64,000 bases of DNA, taken from NCBI RefSeq assembly GCF_021155775.2, contig NC_060234.1, positions 32,299,026-32,363,025 on the forward strand. The letters run 5' to 3'. This document shows, one piece after another, positions 37,801-51,200 of this stretch (positions within the stretch are counted from its first letter, which is position 1; the number at the start of each line of letters is the position of its first letter). Under the pieces are notes generated by a model that saw nothing but the letters and a program-made list of their open reading frames with translations, was not told the DNA's origin and did not search any database. Source of the DNA: Neodiprion pinetum (Eukaryota > Arthropoda > Insecta > Hymenoptera > Diprionidae). Position numbers and translations under genes: made by a program.

Positions 37801-40105
37801 CAATTCGCTGTTACGCTAACGCGTCGCGAGTTTTATAGATTGAATTTGTGAAATCTACGCCACAATTAATATTCGACTGAATTTGCGCATAATCGATGCA
37901 AAACCGTTAAACATGTATATTTAATGCAAATGTATGCAAAATAGGTATGATTTATTTCGACTAAACCATTGATTTTGTGGTTAGGATGTCTCGGCATATG
38001 CTCGCTAGACACGATTATTTGCTTGCTGCCTTTATTTGAATTTCACCTTTAATTTCGACGAGAGTATTTTATGAACGGGGAGATTATTTTTGATGGAAGT
38101 GAAAGAAAAAACTAAATAGAAGAAGAAGTAAACAGTTCAACGATCAAATAAACACAGCTGAAACGGTGAATTGAAAATTTGATAACGTTTCAAATACCCG
38201 CACGCAGCATGCATCCGAGAATTTCTTCCAGTTCTTTTATAAGGCATATTAAACGGTGAATTGGAAAAAAAAAAATAAAAAGAGGAGGAAGAATGGTTCT
38301 TTATGCCCGTCGACACGGTCCACTTAGGATTTATATAATAGTAAATGTGTATAGAAGAATACAAAATCAAGACAGATAGATGAAAATATATTAAAAAAAA
38401 AGCAAATCGAAAACGTGAGACTTAAAGTAAAACTTTTAACGAATAGAGGACGGTAAAGATACACAAACCGAGAAAAAGAGAAAAAGATTCATATGAAAGA
38501 AATATCGGTGTATTGCAGACACATTATAGACGCATTAGCTGAATAAAAATAAACTGTTATATCTGCGTTTGAACCAATACTTCTCTATAGTGTGTCAAAT
38601 TGTAAAAGGATTTCTCGATTCCTTATTGCCCTGGGTACTTTTGCCCGAACAGCTGTAGAGGCAATAATATTGGCAGGTGTCGTGAACAGTTTTTAGATAT
38701 AGTTCATACAAATCGTAAGCGTTGATTGTTGAAACGTTGAAGAACCGTTTTACCATCGGCTTTTAAATCCACGAATGGGTAATTTCAATTCTAGAGCATG
38801 ACGGATAGAGAGAAAAGAAGAGAACAATTTTTCTTCCACGCGTCATTTGGGCGAAATTTTCAATTGTCATTTTTTAATTCATTGCGTAATAACTCCCGGT
38901 TTTGACTATCCAGTTATACAGTTTTAATTTAATGTACGCTGAAGATAAATTTAGAAGGAACATACGAAGGTAGGTACTAATCTTAACAATTCTGTGAGGT
39001 ACAGTGCCGTGCGATTATTTGTATTATAACAGCTGGGCATTACTTTAAAGAATTTTATTCATTAGTTACAATAGTTTCGAATCTGTGTAGCCTCAATTTT
39101 GTACAAGCAGCGTGTCTATCAACGGAAGATGCGGCGTGAAAAAGCAGATATTATGCAACTCGAGAACGAGATTATGTTCGCGGATTATTACCGACGTTAA
39201 TTTTGCCGACTCATTCAACTGAATAGTCATTTTAAGCGGGTTGTGCGCTGGAAAATGAAATTAAAGTTGGGTGCACTTCAAGATATCCCACTTGAAGATA
39301 TACGAGATTCGAAGCAACTTTATACGCGCCAACTACTACTGCCTACCTATATAACCAAACTGACCTCACATGTAACTTTTCACCTTTATAAGTATTTCCC
39401 GTAAAACTTGTTCCTGCGACTATCGTCTGACAGAAATGTATATCACAAAGTTTTCGTACGTGTACTACCGCAAAGCGTGAGTCGTACATACACTTTGAAT
39501 TAGATGGCTGATAAGTTTGAAAGGTGTGCAAAACTCGAAAGCTCACTTTTTATGAATCACACAAAGATATACCCGACCAATTCAATGCGCCGAAAAACTC
39601 AGTTTTATTGAGTATTTTCACGTTTCAGAATTTTTCAAAATGCTTATAACCTTCCCCTTCCAAGACAGAGGTATAACTTGAAAAAATAAATCTTAATAAC
39701 TGAAGCGAAACTCTGTTGACTTGAAAAAGGTATGAGCTACAAACTGCGACAGTATGCAATTTCTATTTTCATTCGTTTCGTTCCAGTTATAAAAAAAAGG
39801 ATTTCAAAAAGGAGTAGCAATGATATTTTCTTTTTAACGGCGTTACATTTTTATGTCAGAGTTACGTTTCGAACACGAAGAAGCGCTACGTCTTCTTTAA
39901 ATGGGGAAACACGATGAGTCGGCTTTGTCATCTCTCAGAAATATTCGATACACGAAATTTGCCGTGGTAAGAAGTAACGACGGAGTAGAAAAAAAGAATA
40001 AAAGGAACAAAGACCGCAAAATTTTTGTAAATCAAGATAACAAATACGGTTTGCATAAGTTACTAAAAGATATCGATCGTTTGAAGGACTTGATAAAATG
40101 CTTAC
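34855..40105 (-). other. ATG16 intron (5.3 kb)
   Basis: A phase-1 intron with donor GTAAGC and acceptor TTTTACAG. It contains AT-rich stretches, an AAT-rich stretch near 37.05-37.1 kb and a poly(A)-like run near 37780. Open frames such as 35732-36133 (minus) and 37232-37471 (plus) are unrecognised and of chance length. Confidence 0.92.
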
Positions 40106-40226
40106 ATGCTCTGCTGCGAAGGTCCCAGATTTTGAGAGTCCTGTCATAGCTTCCTGTGACGACTTTGGACGGTTCGCCAAGAAATTTAGCAGCCATAACT
40201 TTGTTGCAATGGCCAGTGAGGGTGTG
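40106..40226 (-). CDS. ATG16L1: ATG16 (ATG16L1-like), WD40 exon (blade 4)
   Basis: A 121-nt exon of 40 codons plus the first base of a Cys codon. It encodes HTLTGHCNKVMAAKFLGEPS, then KVVTGSYDRTLKIWDLRSRA. This holds the GH...WD repeat core, with HTLTGH at the start and KIWDLRSRAC at the end, exactly as in ATG16 family members. The acceptor is TTCCAG|CAC in phase 0 and the donor GCAT|GTAAGC. It is the most 5' ATG16 exon I can find. The preceding exon should end in a peptide like ...VW-x-LR-LR, and it was searched for without success up to position 64000. Confidence 0.97.
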
Positions 40227-43200
40227 CTGGAACAAAAACCATGTCGTTGCTTATTGGTCAATCTGCAGTGATGAACGAAACCTGGAAGAGTATAACTGAA
40301 GTGGTTGGGTAGATGGTGTGTAAAATTGAATAACATAAAGTTTGTTTTTAGGGTTTTTTATCGGAAGCAAGAGAACTCGAGCGACGAGAGAATTTCGCGA
40401 CTCGGAGGACTTTTATAATGGGTTTGTCCGATCCCAATGTTTTTTTAGGACAAGTGAGCCTTGTGTCAAGCAAGCCGGACCACGCAAAGTCCTGTGAAAA
40501 ATTGCGAGGATACAGCCAAATATTGCGCACGTCATGTTCCGTGCCAAGTATCTCCGGGCGTTAAGTATACAGTTTGAAAATTTAACACCGGATTCCGGTG
40601 CGCGAAAGCTTTCGTCGCGGCTTTATACGCGGCTCGCTTAGGTGCAATACAAAAACAAGTAACGCTGGTAAGTTTCTCACTTCTGTGTGTATACGCACAC
40701 GAGACACTTATTATATCAACTTAGTACATCACGCACTTTATAACTCCAGCCTGTATGCGATACAATTTGCTATCTTCCCTGGGGGACGAGGCCGCGCGGA
40801 GGACAGGAAAAGAGAACCGTAAGAAAGAACGAATGAAGCCGTACTTCGAGCGGTGTATATAATCACGTAATGTTTTGCAATCGTTAAAATATCATTCGCG
40901 ATCGTGTTGAATTTAAATCCACTTTGGAGCCAATTTACCGTGATCGTAAGAAAAATTAACCATGCATGTGGTGTTACGGGAAATGTCGAATCTACACTTT
41001 CTACATGCCAGTGATAACCATTATTGATGGTTAATTGTGCGCGTCTGGCTCCCTCGCCCCGATGATTCCGTCCAAGAATTGCTCGTTTTTATAAATTACA
41101 GACATCGAGATTGCAGGAAGTGAGAGAATCATAACTGGTGATATTTAATATCTTATTAAATGAGAGTACCCTTTGCCACGGGTAATAACCTAGACTGGTC
41201 TTTTCTCATTCCTTTGAATTCTTCTCGACTTTTATATTCAAATTGATAATATCATCTTGAATGCATCTATAAGACCTGGAGCAGTTTTACCCATTGGAAA
41301 TGTGGGCGTTGGTAATATTTAACTTGTTGATATAAGCACATGAAGCAACGGAGGCACGATACTATATGCACACACGTGTGATTCGTTGCGTTGTTCAAGG
41401 CTATTAAGCGTAAGCGTTGATCAGATCTCAACCCGGAAATACAATGGTTACTTTCGCACACAATGTGAAAGAAATAACGAAAATAAGAAAATCAAATCCC
41501 CATCCTTATTACCGATTCGGAAAATGACGAGAGGATCACTCAATACTGTAGTTTGGAGATCATAGGTGGTAGAGGGTCAGGGTAAACAAGTTAGCGGACC
41601 CGTTTTGTCAACAGAAAATAACGTCAGAGGCAAAAAGATATCCAATTTGATTTACCGGATCCGCGAATGGTCAGACGATATTTGAAGCATTGGGCATCGC
41701 CACAGTAGGGAATCAAGCACCAACCTGATCCTGACAATCTCTCAACGTTGGCGGTAGTTGAAGTAATCTGTTGGCTCACTCGGTTGAGTCAACCCCCCCG
41801 CATGCCGTATAGGTACTCAACTCTTGGAGAGAGCGATCCTAAGTAAACAAAAAAGTAGCTCGAACCCCTACCGGAACTATAAATATTGTTCGTCATCGGC
41901 GGCAGGACCCGACGTCGCTGTCATGTGCGTGCAGGTTCATCAAGATGTTTATGAGTGCCAGCGAGAGCAATTTGCGCATGATTTGACAGGCACGAGCCCT
42001 TTCGGGATACGTTGTGATGGGTGGGATTTAACGAGCACGAAAGAGGGAGAAACGGTTGTCTCACATTTTTACACTCGTCATTCCGATGAAAGAGTTCCGA
42101 TGGCCTTATGACCGCTAATTGCAGGGAGCGTACCGTCTAGGGTCAGAAAAGCGCAGTCAGCAGGATGTACCATTTGCCGAAAAAGCTTTATGCTCCTTGC
42201 AACTGGAGATCTCTCATACCTTCGCGTTCTATCTTGTTCATCTGCAGCTATCGTTAGGAGAACATCACGCTAACATCATAGGTATCGGTTTTCCATTAAT
42301 AACGTCTGCCGCACTCTTCAACACTCTGTAGCAGAGCGCGTCCTCCAGGCTCCCGGCCATTTGCTGATGAATAGACCAAGATCTACCAACAAGTGGCCGA
42401 TCGGGACGTTATCAACGTCCTACATCCCTCCGCACCCAGTACATCGCGCGACGTGCATCATGCACATCCGTGGCTCAATTCTAGTTGAATTTTGCAAGCC
42501 GAGAACTCGGGTAGGGAATATTCTTCGGGCTTTTCAACTACACCTCAACTAAACGGTGGGTAAAGGTAAACCGGTATTTAGCCTGTCGCAGGGTCTCCGT
42601 CGGTGTGGCAGCGACATTGAATGCCGTATTTTCGTTCTTTGAAAACCTTGTCAACACCGTAAAGCCGGCACATTATCTGCGAGGTGACGAAGCTCTGTAA
42701 AAAGTTCCCGCCACATTTTGAAAAGAGGTTAATTACATCTCATCCACGCTTTTCCGTTCTCTTTTCTTCCTAATGAGAGCGTTTTAGCGACGGAAATGTA
42801 TCGTTTTTCTGCACGCATCGGTAGATTTTCTCAAACGCAATCTTCCATGCATCTTACGCGCCACGAAAGCCTCGGCGATAGGGAAACTTAGAGTAGCGCG
42901 TGTAAAGTATCAAGTGCATTCATGCTACCGTATTGAACGTTATTGTACCATCCTGAATTATGTGTGGGATATGTATATGGCACCAAAAGCGTCTCTGCCT
43001 GGTCGGTAAAGTGCGTTGAAAACGTTATATCTACCTGCGTAATAAACTGGAGATGGTATCAAAAGGTGCTCTCACAACTTGAAAGCAGCACGTATTTTCC
43101 AGAAAATGGGTACACAACTTTTCAAAGCCTCGTTGAGCAACACGTATAATAACGCGGGTTTCAAAGCATGTTTCAGATGATCCTGTACAGAGAAATACGG

Positions 43201-45136
43201 CTTATGATGTCGTGGTGAAAATGACAAGTTGTGAAGCGCTGGACGTGGCAATTCCCGTGTTTATTTAACCTTCGTCTTAAAAATTTTCAGACTACTTGCA
43301 AAACGAGCTTTCACTCCTGCAATGATATTCCCTTCCAGCCGCCGCACCACATGTTTCAGCGGAAGGAAAAGTTCGCGCACATTATCAGCGGCGGAAGTTT
43401 ACCAGAGCACATCATTCACGATTTAGCTGAGCGACACGAGAAAACTTTGATCATCTCGTCGTTGGGTCTGGTTGGAGGAACCGCGTCTTTCGATCGCCGA
43501 AAAACTATCCATCCGTGTCATTCCGCCCCCCCTAATGACCTTTACGATATTTTCTCCGTGTTATCAATTATTACCAGCTACACTGTAGGAATTGGGCATT
43601 TCCAATTTACGATTAGTCCCCGTCGCGTCGAGGGTGGAGGCCTCGGGTTAGACTGGAAAGTTGGTTTCAAAGCAGGAAAATACGGTCCTCTGGTTCTCTA
43701 CAAGCGTCGGAAGACTCGAATCGTTTTCTGCTGAACCGTCGATTGTTATTATAGTTCGACAGTCCGTGTACAGGTATACGGGAACAGTAGACAAAATCGA
43801 GTTCTAAAATTCAGGTTCTATTCGCGCCGGCACTTTTTCCCCAGCAATTCGCATGCCGTTTGCTTTCTTCGTGACAAATGGGTCAAACGAGTCCAGCGGT
43901 GCAGCGCAGTCGGCGCGGCGGGTCGAGAGGGCAAGGTAAATACTTACTACCAGGTTTTGCTTCGGATATACATATTTCCTAGAGAATCATCGCGTCTGGG
44001 CTCTGCTCGGCAACTTATGATCCCGAGTATACGAGCGAACTAGTTTGCTGATTCAACAGATACGCGTTACACCAACCACCCTCTTGGAGTCGGTATTATC
44101 TGGGATGCCGCAAACTTTACAGTGTGCAACGTGTTCCGACACGCGGAGCGATGCTTTGGCGTTGTAAAACACAACAATCTCGCTGGAAGAGCGGTGTACG
44201 TATTGTATTCCGGTAAATATACCCGCTCGATGCACGCAAGTCAGCCTTATACGTACCGTACAAACCGCGTGTATACGTCGGTGAAGAAATCAACGAGCAG
44301 CCTGGGATATTCGAGGATAGCGTTGCACATCCATCGAATATTACGCTGTGGTCTTTTCATGACCTTTTACGAATTATCAAACGACCCGAAGAGGATCCCG
44401 ACTATTTCCGTATGCCTGGTTACTCACTTTCCGCTCGCGGAAGAGGATTCACCTGCTGAATAAGGCGAATCTGCACCGCCGGCACATCCTCATATACCTA
44501 CCGTAACAACGCCGGGGGAATCGTATAAGAAGTGCACCAGAAGATTTGCATTTTCCGCGCCATTGGATAGAAGAACGGGGGGACTGTAATTTGGCGGCGT
44601 ACGCGGATTACATCCTAGCGGGTAATCAGACACCCCGGCAACCTGCAACCTTACATACAGTACCTGGTACACCAGATAACCGCCGACGACGCGTCGTCGA
44701 CTTTGCACCCGCCTGCGCTGGCTGAATCAGCGACCCTCCGCGACTATTCGGCTTCGTACCTGCACGGTGCGGCATGTAGCACTGGATGAATCGGACAGAG
44801 AGTCAGCCACTGCCGAGACGTTGCCAGTAGCACTTACCTTTTAGACCGTATACCCACGCTTCACAGCTTGATATTTTTCCTAATTATTAAGATCCCTGCA
44901 CACCTAGCTACCAGCGGCACTTCCTCCCGGTGCTTCTGCAGGTATGCCGAGCCGAGGAGGGTGGCGGTTCCACCGAGCCGGGTGAACCGAGGCAGCAGCG
45001 GTTATTTAGTAGGAGATGTGGGAGCTTACTACTGCAACAGTTGGGGAGGGAGGAAGAGAACTCGGTGCATCTTTTCCACCGCGGACTGCATAGAGAGAGG
45101 CCCGCGGGACGGTGAGGTAGGCCGTCGGAGGAGAAC

Positions 45137-45243
<107 letters not shown>

Positions 45244-48200
45244 AGGGAGACACGGAGGCAGGCAGGAGTAGTCGCTGTGCACGGTGGAATGAGGGTCGAT
45301 GACCGCGGTGCGACTCCTCTGCCGACGCTCTTCCACGGCCTTGGCGATTCAATGCCCGCACCAGATAACTCCCCTTCTAGATAATAGATTATTTCATACG
45401 TGTAACTAGTTGCCGTGGTGGCAGACGATGCGCAACGGAGCCCTCTACGCAACATTACCTATACTGGTTGTACAACGCTGACTAGAATAATATTTTGTCG
45501 TCCCATCTTCAGAAAGCGGGAAATGAATTTTTCTTCACCTCTTTAACGCGTCGTTCGAAACGAACGGGGAAATTTCCGCATGCGAGATTTTACGCGTGTC
45601 GCACGTTCGCAACCGCGAGTCACCGTCCGTGCAGCCTCTCCGCGCGGCGATATGAATGAGCCGGGAGTATCTTCAATTTCATCCGATTGTCCGTGCAGTG
45701 GGGTGATTATCGTTTGCCACGAGAAAGTCGCGAGGCCAACGGCGGGAGGGGGAGATGATACTTGAGGTTGCATAGCCGAGTGCTGTCGAGCCGACTTAAC
45801 GACACATCGAAGCATATGCTTTGCTTTGCTTTATTATCACTCCCTCGTAAGTCGCGCCATCAAAGGTTGTGATTTTGCGAGAGCGATCCTCTCCTCTCCA
45901 TATTTATTTACCCGCAACGCATCCCGCGGGCCGACGCAGCGTGCGTTCGCGTAACTTTCTGCTGTAACACACTTATTCAACGGATGAAATTGTTTCATAG
46001 TCGAGCTGCGTAAGAAGCCCGTATTACGTACATGCGTGGAAAATAATATCGACGCATCGGTGAACCAGGAAGCGTTCACGTACCTACGTAATACCTTTGC
46101 GGCAGCACTTGCGCGTACATATACAGACAATTTTCAGACGTTAGGCGAAACCAATTATACACTTTTCACCGCAGACTCCGGACTCTCCGTTACCGTAAAT
46201 CGTTATCCTCAAGTATCTCGCTTCGCGGCCGAAGGTCGTTCTCCAAGTTTAGACCCGCTACGGCTTCACTGACCTGTGCGGTTTGGCCCACTGCCCGTTT
46301 TATTCGTACCTAACTATACGCGCGTATACATGCAATCCGATTTTAGCGGGGGTGAAATTTATATTTTTCTGTCATTCTGACTCTTTCTGTTTAATTTCTT
46401 GCGCAACGACGTCTCGGAAGATTCGTTTCGTGGATTAGGAAAGGTCGAACGGACGACGACGAGATGACCACGCGACCATATTCGTCCGCCGAACACGAGA
46501 ACAGACGCGTCTTGGGTTCAGGTACAAGAAATAACATGATTGCAATTACACTTTCATCTCGGAGGTGAGATGCGGTTAATTTTTTACCCGTTACGTAAGA
46601 CGACGCGGTATCGTTGCACCTGCAGCTCGCTGGCGGAAAGAGAATCCTTGCTCCATTGCTCCAGGCCAACACGCTGGACCTCTGGTTATAAATACTTACA
46701 AAGCTGGCTTGTTTTCTGACTAATATTAAATGCAGCATAACTGCTATAACCGCTTTACAAGATAATGGCCCGTAACCTTATAACATTGTTAAGTAAACGA
46801 GGATGTAACTAAGTCACGTATAACTTCGCATCTGCATGCAGGTGAATATATACATAGCTGAGTGGATTTATCAGGTATATCAGGAACACCGTACATAGTA
46901 CAAAAACCCGTCCGCGTCATCTCCATAAAGTGCTAATTTCTTAACGTCTACCTATGTGTCAGTTTCTTGTTTCCCGCAACGGTCACGCCACTTTGCCGAA
47001 ATCATCAATGCCGTTCCCGTGCAACGGCCGTAGCGATTCACCGCGTTCAAGTCTCCTTGTATCGATAAATTCCCGGATCGGGCGAGGATGGAGTAGGGAA
47101 ATTCCCGATATTAAGAGAGTGTAAGCAATTTGCGGAGGAAGCGGGCGCGTGGAGTCCTGTGAAAAAGCTGCAGTCCGACTACTACCGAACGGGCTTACGG
47201 CAGCGAGAGACTACATTACTCGAATGTACCGTACCCTGCCCAAATACAATCTTTGGAGAAGAAACGGGAGGCGACTCGAGCGGTGCCGGTGATGCATATG
47301 CATGTGGGTTACGCGCGTAGGTAGACCACATCGATCAATTCCGGAGCGCACGTTATCACGTTGTCAATGTCTGCACGGCGGTAGGTGCCCGTTACACTAG
47401 ATGTAATTTGTCCTTCCAAACAACCTGTGAAGGATCGTTATGGCAAGGGAGACGTCACACCGAAACGAACGACTCTAGCCGGGGTAAACCGCCAGTGTCT
47501 GCTCGACCACACGTGGTTGGGTACGTGTGGGTTGTATCCGTGTATGGTTAGGGCGATGGGAGCCGAGGGAGTCAGTCGCACGTAGGTCCCCACCGTCGAG
47601 AGCTCATATAGGCACGGACGTCGCGACGTCGCGTCGCCGCGTTAATCTAATTAGAATATCGCATTCAAGTCTTGTTGCCTGAGCTAACTGCGAGAAACTC
47701 GATTAGTGAAAAAGCAGTGTGTGAATTCTCTGATAACGGGTTTCATGCCCAGCAGGAACCGGTTGATCTTATCAGGAGATTTGAATCAATGTGGAACGCA
47801 TAATTTGCCATATGATACTCGCAAGTTCCAGAGGGCGCATCCCTCTCACGGTGCTTTTTCTTCCCTTTGTCCATCTCTCTACATCTTCTTCGTTCCTTTT
47901 CTCTCGATTGCTTCAACGCGAATAACCGCGCGGATGATCGATGAGAAAACTCGCGGCACACACGTAGGTGGTATACGTGTATTCGCGAGGAGCCGGGACC
48001 ACCACCGGATGGATGTGCGCCGCCGTTTCCACCGGGTATCACGATATCCTCGTGTCACCGGGTATGTAATTCTGGATGCAGGAACGTGGAATGGGTAATT
48101 GTATGTGCAGAAGAAACCGGAGGGGCGCGTTGATTCTCACTATTCGGAATTAAGGTTAACGGTCGATCGGCGTGTCCTACACAGGCTTGGAGGAGGACGT

Positions 48201-51200
48201 GCGCCTTCACAAAGGAAGGTTTCCGGGATGATGACGATAATACCCGGTGTACCTACCTCGAGGAGAGACTTGGCTATTTTCAACCGGGAGAAACGTTTCG
48301 TATTCGTTAAATACCACGTTTGGCTTAATATACGGCCGTACATGAGTACGGCCGAGGATTTTGTAACCGTTCTCACGTGTTGGTTTAACCGGTGTGTGCG
48401 GGCCAGACTTGGTTTGGCAATGTGTGATGCGTATATACTAATTATACCGCTTAATAACGTATGGCTGGATTCTCTTTTCGTTACGCAGGAAGTTTCTAAT
48501 TAAACGGCTAGAATGTAGCACAGTTAAGTCAAGATCTGCGCGGTTACCAGATTTTTATTTATATACCGGTTGGACTTGCGTATACGGCGCGGCGTTTCAT
48601 GCCTTGCGCTACGCGACGCGAATAAGTAAATTTCAAGTAAGTTTTTTCTCACCTTTTCAACGTTATACTCTTTTATTCCGTCAACTAACCTATTCCAGCC
48701 ACGGCTGGTATTACGCGTTTCTCGGAAGACGTAATCGACTCAAGCGTTACACGTATAAGTATCAAAAATTGTGGGCGTAGAAGTTCAAGTTTAAGAAACT
48801 GCTACGCTGGTGTAGCTTGGCTACCGCCGCTGAAACGGTAGACACTCAACAGACCGGGCAGCGGATAATTGAATTTCAATTATATACGTGTCTCGTTATC
48901 TTAATAAGTACGTATTATGTGAACGTGTGACTTATGGGGGACAACCGAACAACTTAATGAATGGCTTCGCGGCGTCGGACGGTTCACTTACCATTTATTA
49001 GCGATAGATGCCTTTCGACGCATCGTGACAAAAACCAGATATCGCCCTAGTCTCAGCTTATTCTTTTCCCATCTCAATTTCTACAGAGCAAGCCGACTGT
49101 TTCACCATAAAAAAGCGGTCCAATTAATGTTTAATTGTTCTCCTTTTTCTACACTTCGAAAATAAACTTGCTGCTGCGGGTGATAAACCGTTTCTTCCTT
49201 TGACAATATCCAATAGAAAATCTATTTATTCTCCTTTCGATCACCGCTTGTGAGAAAAAATGATTCAAAATCTTTACGATCAACATCTACACGTGACAAA
49301 CAAACAAATATTAAAGCACGCAGCATCATTACAATAAATTTCTATTATCAGTTGATTGAAATCTAGGCATTATCAACTGGGAGTCGGAATATACGAGTAA
49401 TCAATATTACATGTACGCAAATTGTGGTCGTTGACATTTAGATTACAATCAGTACTAAAAATATCGCTAGTCCGACACATTGCGTACGCATAATGCACGT
49501 ACACATGGTGCAGAATTATAGTATAAATGGTAGTTGTTGAAATGGATTTCTCTCGATTTGACGAGCACCGAGTACTCTTTATATCTCACAAATAACTACA
49601 TGTTTCTCTTTTAATGATTTAGTAAGTATGTATTAAATTGTATATTTTCCCGACTGCACTGCAGTTCGAAAACATATTTGGCACGTAACTAACATCGGAA
49701 ATGGTATAGCGATGCTGCCGTTCGATATACAGTTGAACGAGCTCGTTACGCGACAAGAACACTAAAGGGTGATAACAAAAATTTTCAATCTACAACGATC
49801 TCATATTTCATCTGTAAAAATCAACGGTATTCATACGGCATAACCTTGTTGCGAAAAACTATTCATCGTTTCAACTTATCTATAAAACAGTAGTTAAATA
49901 ATACGTAAAGTTGAAGTCGGTGCAGACCGGATTTACTTTGAATTGTAAATTTAGCAGAGGAAATCTTTCCGGGCGAGGTAGGAAATATTTTTATAATGAA
50001 AGTAGTATTGAAAATGAAAGTAATATTGGATTTGAATTTAAGGTACTTGCAGGTACTATTCTCGACGGGTTTCGAGCAATAGAGCAGCTTATACTAACTG
50101 GCAACCAGTTGTTTCTTCGGCAAACATTCAACGTATAATAAGGGGTTAAAAATTTTTAATTCCAACCCTGTAGGATAATAGGACTCGCTGCAGTCCGCGA
50201 ACAAAAACTTACAAATTCCTTACATGTCTGCCCCGAAGCTTTACACCACGTATGTATATTCAGTTTTTTAATTTATATGCATGAATTTCCCTCCCTCGGC
50301 AAGTAGTGCCGGGTATCGCAACACCTGTTTACTGCAGTAAAAAAAATCCAGGACATCGAGGCAAAAAGGCTGCAAGGTAAAAGCTCGGTTACCGCAGTAT
50401 GAAAAATCCCGCGTAAACACAAGGTAGCAGTAGGTGCACGTTTACAGATTGCACGGTGAGGTCGGTTTATGCCTGGGTTTTTCATTATTAAGATTCAAAA
50501 AGTGGGTAATCGCAGGATTAAATTTTTCACGCTTCGCGGTACGAAGAGCCTCGAAACTTGAAAGCGAGATTGGGTGGAAAATGCGTGCGAGGGATGCGTA
50601 TAGGCGATATCGGTTGCAGGAGACGGCGTCGCGGAGAGGTCCTGGAGGTGTCAGGTTACCATACGTAGACAATATACACAACATTGTGTGTTCGATCCGC
50701 GTTCCTGCATGTTCGCGATTCGAGTTGGCCGAGCGCGCGGCATCGCCTCGTCCGTGACCGATTGTTCCCGCGAAAAACGACGGGCTGTGAGACGAAGACG
50801 TGATGAATAGCTTTTTGGAATCAATCTGTGTAAGAAGTAACGGGTACGGCGGTTCCAAGGCATGCCTGTAATTATTTCCACCAGAATTCACGATTGGGTG
50901 AAAAAAAATGCATCCACCACGTGTCACGTAGTCTGCTTGTCCGACGACGGGAATTGCTGGATGATAAAAGATGGATGAATAAAATAAGAAAGGCCCCATA
51001 CCATAAGTCGTGACATTTCGGCAGGGGCCGATAATCAAGTTTTTTGTTATATGGAGTACCTGATACATTCTTTACGGCGCGATTCTCACTGAAATAATAA
51101 GAAGATAAACGAACGAGACGCGCGGGACCCCGACGTGTGAGTCTCGCAAGCGGCACGCACGTGCACGTGAGGAATAGACCATACGTTGCGTAAGGATCTA

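Noticed and set aside
43231..43734. 167-codon open frame on the plus strand
   Set aside because: It has no recognisable domain and no supported start context, and its length is within what 64 kb in six frames can give by chance.
50442..51068. 208-codon open frame on the minus strand
   Set aside because: Unusually long for chance, but composition and peptide resemble no known family, and no splice or Kozak context supports it. Overlapping open frames exist on both strands.
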